Under the pieces are notes generated by a model that was not told the origin of the DNA, made no database searches, and worked only from the letters and a program-made list of their open reading frames with translations. From Emiliania huxleyi CCMP1516 (Eukaryota; Haptophyta; Isochrysidales; Noelaerhabdaceae), in the NCBI RefSeq assembly GCF_000372725.1, contig NW_005200442.1:127737-174191 (forward strand): a DNA stretch of 46,455 nucleotides. The letters run 5' to 3'. Position 1 is the first letter of the stretch; every line of letters begins with the position of its first letter. This document shows positions 28,033 to 38,740 of the stretch, one piece after another. The translations under genes were made by a program, and so were the position numbers.

Positions 28033-28392
28033 GGCGGTTTTGGTCACACTCTTATATGGGTCGCCCCCGGCCGCCCCGCGAACTCCCGCGAGGCCTCGGG
28101 CGAGCCGCAAGAGCGGTCAAAGATCTCCGAGACGCAGACGTTGCAGTGCTGCACTGCCACACTGGCGCCCGAGTGGCGGCCCGCGCGCCGCGGGGCCACA
28201 GGGAGATGGGGGGCATGGGAGACGGGACATTTCCTATCTGCCTGCGGGCCGACCCTCTCAGCTCACAGCTCACAACAGGCATCTCTCTTCACACATAGTA
28301 TGTATGTACAATGTGACCGGGCCGGAGGCTCCGCGTGCCGGAGGTGCAGTAAGTAGTAGCTATTGTCCCGCGCGAAGTAGTTGTGTGAGTAG
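28033..28392. other. intergenic, no gene supported
   Basis: A short plus-strand frame from 28056 (RAARAVKDLRDADVAVLHCH) is open but unrecognised; otherwise no content. It ends at the stop before the Tudor-like fragment. Confidence 0.4.
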
Positions 28393-28640
28393 TTATACGC
28401 GAAGCGAAAGCGGGAGGATGCCAGGGCGGCGCTCGACGGCTACACTGTCCTGCCCACCGGATCGCGCCTCGAGATCTTCTGCGACAGCGAGCGGTGGTAC
28501 CCTGCGACCGTCATGGCGCGGGAGGAGGACGGGGACGGACGGATCGTGCACGAGGTCGAGTACGACGGCTACTCGGATCGGCGGTGGTGGCACATGCTGG
28601 GCGACGAGCATATTGCAGATTTGTCAATGGTACCGCGTCT
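28393..28640 (+). pseudogene. Tudor-like domain fragment, paralogue of the recombinase gene
   Basis: The frame after a TAG at 28390 reads KREDARAALDGYTVLPTGSR, LEIFCDSERWYPATVMAREE, DGDGRIVHEVEYDGYSDRRW, WHMLGDE. It is colinear with residues ~80-160 of the recombinase protein (KRLMVDEAARQ, GTRVEIFAEDSGEERWWPGT, TDGRLVHRVQYTNFEGDRYW). Nothing of the recombinase core follows. It is a broken second copy of that element or a related gene, left on the far side of the retroelement's 3' end. Confidence 0.65.
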
Positions 28641-28879
28641 GCGACGCGGGCGCCTTGCGGGCAGAGCCCTTAGCCACCCTTTATATCTTGCGCGGTCAAA
28701 AGAAAGAAAATGTCACTCCAATCATCCTCACCACCCTCACCACGACGAGCGGTGGCGCGCCGTCCCAGAGCAGGCCGGCGCAGGCGCAGGCGGCCGCTGC
28801 CACAGATGGGGATGGGGATGCGGCGATGGACAGCGTGGACGACGAGAAAGGTCGCGGCGAGCCTGAGCTCGGTCGCAAT

Positions 28880-31560
28880 CTCTTCCGCCGCCGCGAGCTG
28901 CAGCGCGACTGACATGCGCTGGGCCTGCAGCGACAGCCACCCCACGACCGCGTCGACCAGCTCGCCTCGTCCTCGTGCTGCCGCTTCGAGAGCTTGTTGC
29001 GCACCTTGTCCTTCATCTGGTAGAACAGCCGTTTGACCGCGTTGCACCACCCGCCGAAGGTTTCAAACAGGTACATCTGCACGTCGGTGTCCGAGCGCGA
29101 GAGGGCGTGCGCGTAGTCCGCCTTCTTGTACGCCACATAGCCGCCGCCGTCGCTCGGCCTGAAGTCGCCGTCCCCGACAGCGCCGCGCTGCTCGAGGCCG
29201 AAGACGTCCGCGCTCGTGCCGGGCTCGGTGTTGCCGAGGCCGACGAAAGCGCCTCGCTGGCCGACGTCCTCCGGGTTGGAGGAGAGCGAGTCCTTGAACT
29301 TGACGTCGCCGACGAGGCGCGAGCGCGAGCGGCCGGCGCCCGCCACCGAGACGTCGGGCCGGTAGTCGTTAGAGTAGCCGAGGTGGTCCCGCGGCTCCAC
29401 CTCAACGAGCATGCCCCACACGCTCCGCATGACCTTGGCCAGGGCGGCGAGGAGGCTGTTATGGCGGCCGCAGTGCCCGAGGCGGCCGATGTTGCTGGCC
29501 GCGTCGCCCAGTGGGTCCTGCACCTTGCCGCCGCGCGCCGAGCAGGTCGGCGCGCCCCGCGCGAGCGCCTCGTCGAGTGGTAGCCCGAGGCGCCGCTGGA
29601 CGGCGATGCGCAGCGCCCACGTCGGGATACGAAAGTCGCGGCGCGAGGGGACGGCGTTGAGGAAGGCGCCCGCCTGGTACTGGCTGACGGCGATGAAGCG
29701 CACCGCCTCCCGCCTAGCCACGCCCGGTAGCTGCAACGCATTCCAAAAGCCGAGCCATGCTGCATGATGAATGATCTGGGAGTAGCGACGCTGTGCGCTT
29801 TGTAGATGCTCACTGCCAGAATCGAAGCAGGCCAACGGGAGGAGTGTGTCGCGGTCGGGGAGGCCGTCGGGGTGAAATCGGAAGTGTGCGAGGCCCTCCT
29901 TGCAGTAGTCGAAGACCTGGCGGTCGTACTGCTCGTAGGTCCTCGCCACGTAGTCGTAGTCATCGAGGAGGGTGCTGTGCGCGTCCTGCAGCTCGGTGAA
30001 GATGGAGAGCTGCTGGAAGTCAGCCGCCGACTCGGCCGTGATGTCGACGGCTCGGAAAGGCGCGTGGAGCTGCCGAAGCGGCGTCCACACGAGCGCCCAG
30101 GTGCCGACCCACGCGGCTCGCCGGATCGCCGCCATGGAGGTGAGGCCGAGCCCGCCGAGCTTGACCGGGAGGCGCGCCTGCCGCAGCGCACGCTCGCACT
30201 GCGCCGGCGAGCCCGCCTCGGAGCCGACGATGCGGTGGAAGGCCGAGGCGATGAGCCGGTCGTGTTCCTGCGCCGCCTCGATGGTCATGGACGGCGGCAT
30301 GGTGCGCAGGAAGTAGACGAGGGTGGTGTTGGAGCAGTAGCGCACGAGGCAGTGCTGTGCCTGCTGCGCGATGTCGAGGCTGGGCGCGTCGCGCAGCTGG
30401 ATGATGCCGTCGAGCGGCTCGAGGGCGATGCGCACCCGCTTGACCAGCTGCGCCGAGCACCAGCCGACGTCGCCGAGAAAGGCGCCCAGCACCTTGATCC
30501 CGAGCAGCGTGCCGCCGCCAGCGCGCTCGTGCCCCTTCGTCGGCGGCGCGTTCGGCGTGCCGCGCAGCGCGACGCGCGAGGAGAGCGGGGCGAGGGCCGC
30601 AGCGCCGCCCGGAGACCACACGCACTGTTTCGACAAGTTGGAGGCGACCCTGCAGTCCGCCTCGGTGACGCGCGCGCCCGTGTCCATGCAGGCGACAGCG
30701 GCGGCGGGCGCGTCGAGGCAGTAGGTATCGTCGAGGTGACATCTTCGATTCGCGTAGAGCAGCGTGTCCGGGTGCGCCGCCTGCTGCTGCAGCAGCGACC
30801 AGTGGTAGCCAATCGACCAGAGGAAGGGGCCCAGCGGGTCGCCCTGCGCGCAGCCCTCCTCCGAGTAGTAGACCTTGCCGTCGGCGTCGGTGGCGAGCGC
30901 GTAGCCCTCGCCGCGCACGCGCGTGAAGAGGCGCCCCTTGCGCGCGTACCAGAGCCTCGCGAAGATGGCCCGGCGCCAGATGGAGTTGAAGCCGTTCTTC
31001 TTGTCGTCTGAGGCGACGGCGTGGTCGGGGTGCAGCCCGAGGTGCGTGCGGACGCCCGCCACGATGATCTCGGCGCCGCCCTTTGTGCCGACGCCCAGCT
31101 GCTGCGGCACGTTGCAGCGGCGGTCGGCGGCGTGGCCGGCAGCGACGAGCAGCTCGGGAGGGACGGGCGTGGTGGTGAAGAACTCGCCCATCGCCTCGGA
31201 GTACGCCTGCATGAGCACGCGCCCGGCGAGGCGGCGCAGGACCGAGGGGATGCCGATCGGCCGCGTGCCCACGACCTCGTTCTCCTCGTTGCGCTTCTCG
31301 ATGCCCAGAAGCTGGAGGTCGCCCATGTGCCATGAAGTCGGCGATGGAGGGGTGCACCGTCGCGTCGTTGAGCATGCAGACGAGCTGCCAGAGCGTCTCC
31401 TTGTACTCGGGCCCGTGGAAGTAGAGGAACTGCATCTCCTCCGCCGAGACCTTGTCGACGCCCATCGCGCGCATCTTGGAGACGCATGCACAACGAACGC
31501 CTTCCGAACACGCCGTCCTCCCGCACTTCTCGGGGCTCGCCCCGTACATCTTCCGGCTCT
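28880..31560 (-). pseudogene. LINE-type reverse transcriptase with C-terminal PD-(D/E)XK endonuclease (copy D)
   Basis: Reading down the minus strand: GVDKVSAEEMQFLYFHGPEY (pre-RT region, to ~31330); after a frame break, RPIGIPSVLRRLAGR; SDDKKNGFNSIWRRAIFARL; CAQGDPLGPFLWS (~30830-30860); HLDDTYCLDA (~30720-30740, replacing the common YADD); LGAFLGD; LPVKLGGLGLTS. Then comes the nuclease: YRPDVSVAG (~29355) and GDVKFKD (~29300), then FETFGGWCNAVKRLFYQ and MKDKVRNK. A 5-base insertion after STRSW shifts the C-terminus relative to copy B. RT followed by a restriction-like nuclease is the plan of site-specific early-branching LINEs (R2/CRE-like). The 5' end is lost at the U-box junction, and at least two frame breaks make it inactive. 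Confidence 0.75.
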
Positions 31561-33381
31561 TTCACGCCGACGCATACCGGCGGCACATGCATGCTGCGGA
31601 CGAGCACGTTCGGCACCAGCTGCGTGTGCTCGAGCACCGCGCCGCTCATCGGGTCGGTCCGGTTGCCCCTCGCGAACCACTTCTCGATGGCCGACCGCTC
31701 GTAGGTTTGGCCCGAGGCGCAGATCACCGGGTCCGTCATCACGTCGAAGGAGAGCGGGCACTGCAGCTCGGGCGGCACCTCGCTCTCCGCGGCCGGCTCG
31801 GGGGACTGAGCAGCGCCCGGCAGCGCGGAGCCCGACGCCTCGTCCGCCCCTCGCCTCGCCTCGTCCTCCAGCCTCGCGCTCTCCTCGAGCGCCGCAGCCA
31901 GCTCTGCCTCGTCCTCCGCTCGTGCCGCTAGCGCAGCCGCCGCTTCCTCCTCCTCTGCCGCAGCCTGCGCCGCCTGCGCCGCTGCCTGTCCCGCTGCAGC
32001 CGCCGCCATCCTAGCGGCAGCCGCCCTGGCCCTCGCGGCGGCTGCAGCAGCGCGCTGTGCCTCTGCAGCGGCCATCGCCTCCTCAATCGCCGTCTCGCCC
32101 CGCTCAACAGCCGACTCGGCTGCGCCCATCGCCGCCGCCGCCTCCTCCAGCGCTGCCGCCGCCTCCTCAAACACCGCACGGGCCTCCGACAGCGCCGCCC
32201 TGGCCTCCACCTGCGTCTCCTCTGCCGCCACCTGCGCCGCCTCGGCCGCCACCGCTTGCTGCTCCTCCGCTTCTGCCGCCAGATCCGCCGCCTCCGCCTT
32301 CGCCTCAGCGTCCAAGCGCGCCACCTCGGCTGCCACAGCTGCCGACGCCGCTGCCTGGCTCTCCGGCGTGATGCCGAACCGCATCCTCTCCTCGGTGAGC
32401 GTCTCGAGAAGCGGGAGAGGCCTCGCCTCCTCGGCCTTCTTCGCCGCCTCGGCTGCGTCTGCCTCCGACGGCGCCTCGGCACCCTCCTCGGGCTCCTGCG
32501 ACGGCCCCGCAGCCCCGCCCGCCCCGCCGCCCTTCTTCTTCTTCTTCTTGCCCTTCTTGCCCTTGGCGCGCTTCTCCGCCTCGACCTCCGCCAGCAGCTC
32601 CTCCGCGTGCCGCGCCGCCTCCTTCTCCTCCGCCGCCCTCAGCGCCGCCCTCTCCGCCGCTCCCGCAGCCCACGCCGCTTCCGCCGCCGCCTTCTCCGCC
32701 GCCTTCTCGGCCGCCGCATGCTCCGCGAGAGCGCGCACGCACTCGGTGTGGCCCTCCTGCTTGGCCAACTGCAGCGCGGTCGTGCCATCCGTAGTGCACA
32801 GCTTCGTGTCTGCGCCCGCCCGCAGCAAGCAGCGGAGGGCGGTGGGGTGGCCGTAGAAAGCGGCCCGAATCAGTGCGGTGTCGCCGGTGTTGGTCTGCTG
32901 GTCGATCGCCGCGCCGTGCCGGATCATCACATCGATCACTTTCTCGTGGCCATTCCCGGCGGCAAGCATCAGCGCGGTGCTGCCGAGATAAGTTTGCTCG
33001 TTGATCACCGCGCCGTGCTGCAATGCCGTCAGTCATGCGCTCGACGCGGATCAAGGCCGCGTCAACGACGTCGTCATCCACCTCCCATTCCGGGACCAGA
33101 AGCAGGCGGACGAGAGCCGGGCGAAGGAGCACCGCAGCCGCATTCAGCGCCTCGAAGTCGACGATCGCGCCGCGCTGCAGAAGGAGCTTCACCACGGCGG
33201 GCTGGTTGGCTAAGCACGCGTGGTACAGCAGCGTCCGCCCGTCCGTGTCCTGCGGCGCGCTCACGTCAAGGCCGGCATCGAGGAACCCCTCGACGGTGTC
33301 AACGTCTCCATCACGGGCCGCGATCACCACCGCTTCGAGCAGCTTCGCCGCGGCCTCGCTCACTCCTGCGACACCTCCCAC
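31561..33381 (-). pseudogene. ankyrin-coiled-coil-U-box (E3 ligase-like) gene truncated by a LINE
   Basis: Frame 1 (33381-33023) holds ankyrin repeats (GRTLLYHACLANQPAVVKLL). After a one-base shift near 33022 the array continues (GSTALMLAAGNGHEKVIDVM), followed by an Ala/Glu/Arg coiled coil with KGKKGKKKKKKGGG, a long Ala/Glu helix, and the U-box (PPELQCPLSFDVMTDPVICA, SGQTYERSAIEKWFARGNRT, DPMSGAVLEHTQLVPNVLVR). A U-box recruits ubiquitin-loaded E2 enzymes. The domain stops at NVLVRSM, exactly where retroelement sequence begins, so its last helix is gone. No ATG precedes the first repeat, so a 5' exon may be missing. The ankyrin/KKKKKK half is paralogous to the kinase gene at 38.7 kb. Confidence 0.7.
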
Positions 33382-34182
33382 CGCCCCGCCGCCGCCGCCG
33401 CAAGGCGGGCAGCACTGGAATCCTGATGGGGCCTCGCAAAAAGAATTTTATGCGCGGACACTGCGAAAGGAGCGCACTAGCACTAACACAGGTACACCGC
33501 AAAAAAGAAGTTTAACTCCGCTGCTGCTGCTGCTGCTGCTGCTGCGGCTGCTGCTGCTGGTGCTGCTGCGGCGCTGCTGCTGCTACTGCACGACAAAAAG
33601 AGTTTCATGTGCACGACACTGGGCACGGGACCGGCGCGCACGTGGCGGCGCCGCTGCGCAAAAAAAGACTTCGAGCACACCACGCGCAAACGCTAAAAGG
33701 ACCCGCCACTCGATGCCCTGGTTCGCACACTCCCACACACACAAGCCACAAACGCCTCGGCCCCCTGCGCCACCTCCGACGCGCGACTCCCGGGGCGCCG
33801 CTGTCCAGCTAAAATCTCCGCAGCCGCAAGGCACGCCCTCGCCCTCCCGCGTGCAAGGACGGCCCCCTTGCGACTGCCGCTCGAGCGGTGCGCGCCCGCC
33901 CTAAAGAGCGCGGCCTCACGCCGCCTTGGCCTTTCCCTCCGGCGCGCAGCAGTCGCCGTCTGCAGCACAATGCGCGGCCCCGCCGCCGCCCCGTCGCGCG
34001 TGCCACCGCAGCGAGCGCGCACCTGCACAGGACGGTTCCGAGAAGGTGCGTGGGAGGTTCACCCCCTGCGGTTTGGGGCGGCGGGGAGAGGCGCGTGCCG
34101 GCCGCCGCCGCGAGCGCCGCGGCAAGAAACGGGCTCGCGGCGACATACCTGCCGGAAGGTTCAGAGACGGTTCAGAGACGGT
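33382..34182. other. intergenic with (CTG)n tract
   Basis: No gene supported. Bases 33522-33591 are an imperfect CTG trinucleotide repeat giving poly-Leu/Ala/Cys frames. The direct repeat GGTTCAGAGAC occurs near 34158-34180. Confidence 0.55.
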
Positions 34183-35994
34183 TCAGGGGGAGGTGCAGAA
34201 GAGGTGCGTGGCGGTGTACCACGCCGGCAGCGGCACCGCGCCGACCCCCTCCCCCCTGTCGACGAGCAGGTCCACCCCAAAGTGGTCCACCAGGCAGGAG
34301 AGGGCGAGGGCGGTGCCTGCAGGAAGGGCAGAGAAGTGCAGAGAAGTTGCAGAGAAGGTTCCACCAGGCAGGAGAGGGCGAGGGCGGTGCCTGAATATTA
34401 GAGAAGGTGTGAAGAAAGTGCAGGAGAGGGCGAGGGCAGTGGAGGAAGGCTCTCAACATTCCACCGGGCAGGAGAGGGAGAGTGGCGGTGCCTGTCAGCG
34501 CCGCGGCGACGGAGAGCAGCGCCGCCACGTGCGACCGCGAGGTCGCCTGCGCGTACTGACTACGCGTTAGTTGACGGTTGACCTCGGGCGCCGCCCTGTG
34601 CGAGGGCGAGGGGGTCCTTCCCCTTCCCGGCGCCGGCGCGGAGCAGCAGCAGCAGCGACGAGACGTTGGTGGCAGGCGCTGAGAGGAGGAAGGCGAACGC
34701 GAGGCCTGAGAGGAGCAGCGGCGGTGGTCCGACTGCCCATCGTGTGGTGTAGCCGAGAGGAGGACAGCGTGAGCGACGCCTAGCAGAAGGAGGAGGCTGC
34801 CGTGGACACCGACGAGGGGCCTCACACAGGTGACGACGGGGCAAGCGAGTGCGAGGGCCGGAGGAGCCCCCCGCTCGCTGGATGGCAGAGGCGTACGAGA
34901 CGGTCGAGTGCTCGCAGAGCTGCAGCGGCAGCGCGCAGGCGAGGACCTGTCCGCACCCCTGCGCGTGGAGAGACGCTGTTCACAGCAGAGCTGCAGCGGC
35001 AGGGCGCAGGCGAGGACCGCGAGGCGGGTGAGGAGAGGGCCGAGGGACCCCCCGCCGTCGAGGCTCTGAAGGGGAGGGGAGGGGGCGGGGGGGGGTGGGC
35101 GGGGGGGGGCCGGTGGGGGGGCGGGGGGGCGGGGGGGGGGGAGTGGCGGAGTCAGCGAAGGGCGTCGGTGGCAGCAGGGGCGGCGAGGTAGAGGGACGCG
35201 ACGGGCGGCGCTATTAGCGGCCGGCCAGGTGGCACGTGCGTCATGAGCTTGGCAGGTTCGGAAAAGTCTCGGCAATCTCGGCAGTGGCTCGGCAGTGTCT
35301 CGGCAGTGGCTCGGAAGTGGCTCGGAAGTGTCTCGGAAATGGCTCGGAAAAGTCTCGGCAGTGGCTCGGAAGTGGCTCGGAAGTGGCTCGGCAGTGGCTC
35401 GGCAGTGGCTCGGAAGTGTCTCGGAAGTGGCTCGGAAATGGCTCGGAAAGGTCTCGGCAATGGCTCGGAAGTGTCTCGGAAGTGGCTCGGCAGTGGCTCG
35501 GAAGTGTCTCGGAAATGGCTCGGAAAAGTCTCGGCAGTGGCTCGGAAGTGTCTCGGAAGTGGCTCGGCCTGGTAGGCGGTTCCAAGCCAGGGCAGAAAGT
35601 GCAGCGCGGCCGTCGAGAGCACGAGGCCGACCCCCACCTGCTCTCACACACCGCTGCGGGTGTGAAGAGACGCCGCTCACAGCCGCCGGAGAGCGGACGA
35701 GACCGACACCCACCGTCGGCAAGGTGTCTGCTGCCGTGCTCAGAGCGGCCCCACCGACGCTGCCCAGAAGACCCGACACGGTTGACCGCCGAGCTCCTGG
35801 CGTGCCGCTCGCTGCTCGCCGCGATGTGAGCTCCGCGCCGCCACCGCCGCCTCCGCCTCCGCCGCCTCCGCCACCTCTGAGCGCGAGTGACGCTGCGGCG
35901 CCTGCGGCGGCGGCGAGCAGCAGCTGGCTGTCTTGTGATGGCCGTGAGGTGTGTCGCTCCAGTGAGACCGCTCCTCCGTCGTGAGCATCCTGAC

Positions 35995-36073
<79 letters not shown>

Positions 36074-36091
36074 GTCTGTCTGTCGTCTCTG

Positions 36092-36127
<36 letters not shown>

Positions 36128-36209
36128 CCCTCGCTCTCTCCTCGTCTCTGTCTGTCTATGTATCTGTCTGCCTGCCTCTCCGTCTGTCTGTCTGTCTGCC
36201 TGCCTCTCC

Positions 36210-36255
<46 letters not shown>

Positions 36256-37754
36256 GCCTGTCGTGCGCCTGCGGCGGCGGCGAGCAGCAGCGAGCCCGCG
36301 AGGCGCGCGAGTGCGGCGGTGGGACCGAGCAAGCCCCACCTAGACGGCTCCAAGGAGGCTCAGGGTGCTAGAAGGGTGCTAGAAGGGTGCTAGAAGGGTG
36401 CTAGAAGGGTGCTAGAAGGGTGCTAGAAGGGTGCTAGAAGGGTGCTAGAAGGGTGCTAGAAGGGTGCTAGAAGGGCGCTAGAAGGGTGCTAGAAGGGTGC
36501 TAGAAGGGTGCTAGAAGGGTGCTAGAAGGGTGCTAGAAGGGTGCTAGAAGGGTGCTAGAAGGGTGCTAGAAGGGTGCTAGAAGGGTGCTAGAAGGGTGCT
36601 AGAAGGGTGCTAGAAGGGTGCTAGAAGGGTGCTAGAAGGGTGCTAGAAGGGTGCTAGAAGGGTGCTAGAAGGGTGCTAGAAGGGTGCTAGAAGGGTGCTA
36701 GAAGGGTGCTGGAAGGGTGCTAGAAGGGTGCTAGAAGGGTGCTAGAAGGGTGCCAGAAGGGTGCTAGAGCGAGACGAGGCCTAGAAGGGCGGCTCCTAGG
36801 AGAGCTGCTAGAGGCCTATTGAAATACCCGATCGCGGCAGAGTCGATGCCCGCCGACTGAGTCGCCGTGAGGAAGGCGACGACCGCGCCTGCAGGAAGGC
36901 TCCGCGAAGCTTCCGCGAAGCTTCCGCGACAGCTCCGTGACACAGCGAGCGGAAGGCGACGACGGTGCCGAGCGGAACTCCTTAACCATCTCTCCCCACC
37001 TCTCTCCATCTCTCCCCATGTCTACCATCTCTCCCCATCTCTCCCCGTCTCTCCCCATCTCTCCCCATAGTTCCGGTGCCGAGCGGAACTCCGTCACGCA
37101 CAAACGCCGCGGCCACCGGCAGAGAGCCGCATGAGCAGAGAGGCGTCGCGAGGCCGAGGAGGGCGCCACCGAGAGGTCCTGCCGGAACGCGATCGGGTCA
37201 CTTGGATGCCGGAGGCACGGCGCATCCAGCTGGAGCTCCAAGGACCGCGCCACTGTGTACAGCCTCCTCCCCTGCAGGGAAGTGTCTCGGAAGTGTCTAG
37301 GAAGTGAGCAGAGCGACGGTGATGCGCCTGCGCAGCGCAGCAGCCCTGCGAGCGCTTCGACGGGCAGCTGCGCGGCCTCGAGCAGCGCGCTGAGGCCGAC
37401 GCCGAGCACCACCCACGGCGCCGCCTTGCGTGCCTCCTCCTCGAGCTCCGTGGCGAGCGTCGGCGGCGTGTACTCGGGGTTTGCCACCATCGGCGGCCGC
37501 CATGCAAACGCAGGATTCGGCACCATCTCGGGCTCCCACGGGCCGTCGTCCTCGTCGTCCCATGACTCGGGCCGCACGTTGGCCGGGTCGGGGTCCACAA
37601 CCAGCCGCGGCTGCCCGTCATGCACGTCAGGAGGAACGGCGGCCGCGTCGGGAATCAGGCGCTGAAGCCGCTTCTTGCAGCACGAGTCGCCCGCGTCGGC
37701 GCCAGCCGCGAGGAGGAGGAGAACGGTGATGGTGTAGTGCACGAGGCTTCGCAT
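34183..37754 (-). CDS. secretory multipass membrane protein with calnexin-type proline-arm motif, multi-exon
   Basis: Exon 1 (37754-37328) begins MRSLVHYTITVLLLLAAGAD, a signal peptide with cleavage near ADA/G. WDDEDDGPWEPEMVPNPAF and WRPPMVANPEY follow, the paired motif of the calreticulin/calnexin P-domain. Then a hydrophobic segment WVVLGVGLSALLEA. Later exons, read by hand between repeat-filled introns, are mostly membrane-like: GIDSAAIGYFNRPLAALLGA (~36800), LLGPTAALARLAGSLLLAAA (~36300), VGVGLVLSTAALHFLPWLGT (~35600), LIAPPVASLYLAAP (~35200), GSLGPLLTRLA|VLACALPLQL (~35000), PLLLSGLAFAFLLSAPATNV (~34700), HVAALLSVAAALTGTATLPL (~34510) and the end LVDHFGVDLLVDRGE...CTSP at 34183. SAPATNVSSLLLLLRAG plus TGTATLPLL weakly recalls bile-acid/Na+ symporter (SBF) transporters. 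Exon borders are approximate, and the P-domain motif alone does not prove chaperone function. Confidence 0.45.
34285..34496 (-). repeat. CCACCAGGCAGGAGAGGGCG segment, 3-4 copies
   Basis: Near-identical blocks at ~34287, ~34361, ~34420 (partial) and ~34461. On the gene's sense strand each reads CACCGCCCTCGCCCTCTCCT followed by GCC, resembling a duplicated pyrimidine tract and acceptor at exon borders of the membrane-protein gene. Confidence 0.7.
35240..35575 (-). repeat. 11 bp minisatellite TGGCTCGGAAG / TGTCTCGGAAG, ~30 copies
   Basis: An 11 bp unit with GGC or GTC and GAA or GCA variants fills an intron. The sense strand of the host gene is the pyrimidine-rich complement (CTTCCGAGCCA). Confidence 0.9.
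35998..36255. repeat. (CT)n then (CTGT)n microsatellites
   Basis: About 70 bases of CT, a mixed region, and about 60 bases of CTGT, all inside an intron of the minus-strand membrane-protein gene. Confidence 0.92.
36366..36775 (-). repeat. 11 bp minisatellite GGTGCTAGAAG, ~37 copies
   Basis: Almost perfect 11 bp units across ~410 bases, the longest homogeneous array here. On the host gene's sense strand (minus) each unit reads CTTCTAGCACC and so contains CTTCTAG, an acceptor-like motif. Confidence 0.95.
36985..37072 (-). repeat. 10 bp CATCTCTCCC repeats
   Basis: About eight units, some with insertions, related to the arrays at 8771, 9284 and 27505. On the host gene's sense strand they are purine-rich (GGGGAGAGAT), so here they are not a pyrimidine tract. 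Confidence 0.85.
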
Positions 37755-38740
37755 GTGTGTGTGTCGCACGTATCGCCCGGGTCAATACACGGACCGGGGC
37801 GGCGCGGAAAAAGATTTTAAGGACCCAGTCCAGGTTTTGCGAGACGGGTGTCGTCCCGCAAGATGGCATCACGCTCGCACCTGCCGACCGCGGAAAAAGA
37901 ATGTGATCTGGAGGTTTTTATCGTGCGCTGCTCACTCACGATACACTGAGAGAGAGTACAACACACACACACACTACTCCCAACCCCAACACGATTAGCT
38001 AGCCAGGCCTGCCTGCTACACGATGGCGACGTTCTCAGGGTTCTGTCTGCGTGCTTTTGCTGCCTCCCGCTTGGAGTCGGCAGTAAAGCAAGTAGGTGGA
38101 AGCGGGGGCGACAGGGACGGCGGCGGCGGCGGCAGGGGGCTGGGGGGTCGGCGATGCCGACCGAGATGTGTGCCCATGTTTGTGCGTGGGGGGCGTTGCA
38201 CGCCGCGGATCAGGCCGGGCGGCGGGGAGGAATCGGACGGCGACAGCGGCGGCAGGGACAGGGTGACCCAGGGATGGTGGCGACCGCCGCGAGCGGCGGA
38301 GCGGGATGCAGCGAGCCGGCGAGGCGGCGAGGCGAGGTGACAGGTGGGCGCGACCGTTGCGCGCTGCTCGAGTGCGCACGACAAAGCAGCTCTGATGCAG
38401 CCATGGTGACCTGCGTGCGCGGGGACGGCACGGCACGGCACGGCAAAATTCATTTATCAAAACAAAGGGAGGGATGTCATTTATCAGCTTCGAAAGAAAG
38501 AAAGAAAGAAAACACACAACCCAAGGGAGGGATGGGAGAACGGCACGCCGCCACCACACAGGGATTTTAAGGAGAGGAGTGTGATGCGCTAGCCGTCGCC
38601 CACCCTGGGGAGTCTGCCTCTTCGTATCTCTTTTCGCAGTCTCTCGCCGCTTATCAGCGCCTCCCAATTTTTCGCCCAAAGATTTCTTTAGCCGTAGAAT
38701 TCTTTTGGAGCGGGAGTGCTAATGGAGCGTGGGAGAGCAC
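37755..38740. other. divergent intergenic region, no gene supported
   Basis: Separates the minus-strand membrane-protein gene from the plus-strand kinase gene and should hold both promoters. It contains short GAAA repeats at ~38493-38510 and a GGCGGCGGC run at ~38118. Frames in it are low-complexity. Confidence 0.55.

Noticed and set aside
31452..32014. Plus-strand ORFs overlapping the U-box/LINE junction
   Set aside because: Arg/Pro/Ala-rich shadows; minus strand has clear U-box and RT motifs.
35971..36343. Ser/Leu and Arg/Glu repeat proteins across 36.0-36.3 kb
   Set aside because: Microsatellite translations in an intron.
38023..38679. Possible small genes in 38.0-38.7 kb on either strand
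   Set aside because: Composition is random GC-rich, no domain, no splice logic; more likely promoter sequence.
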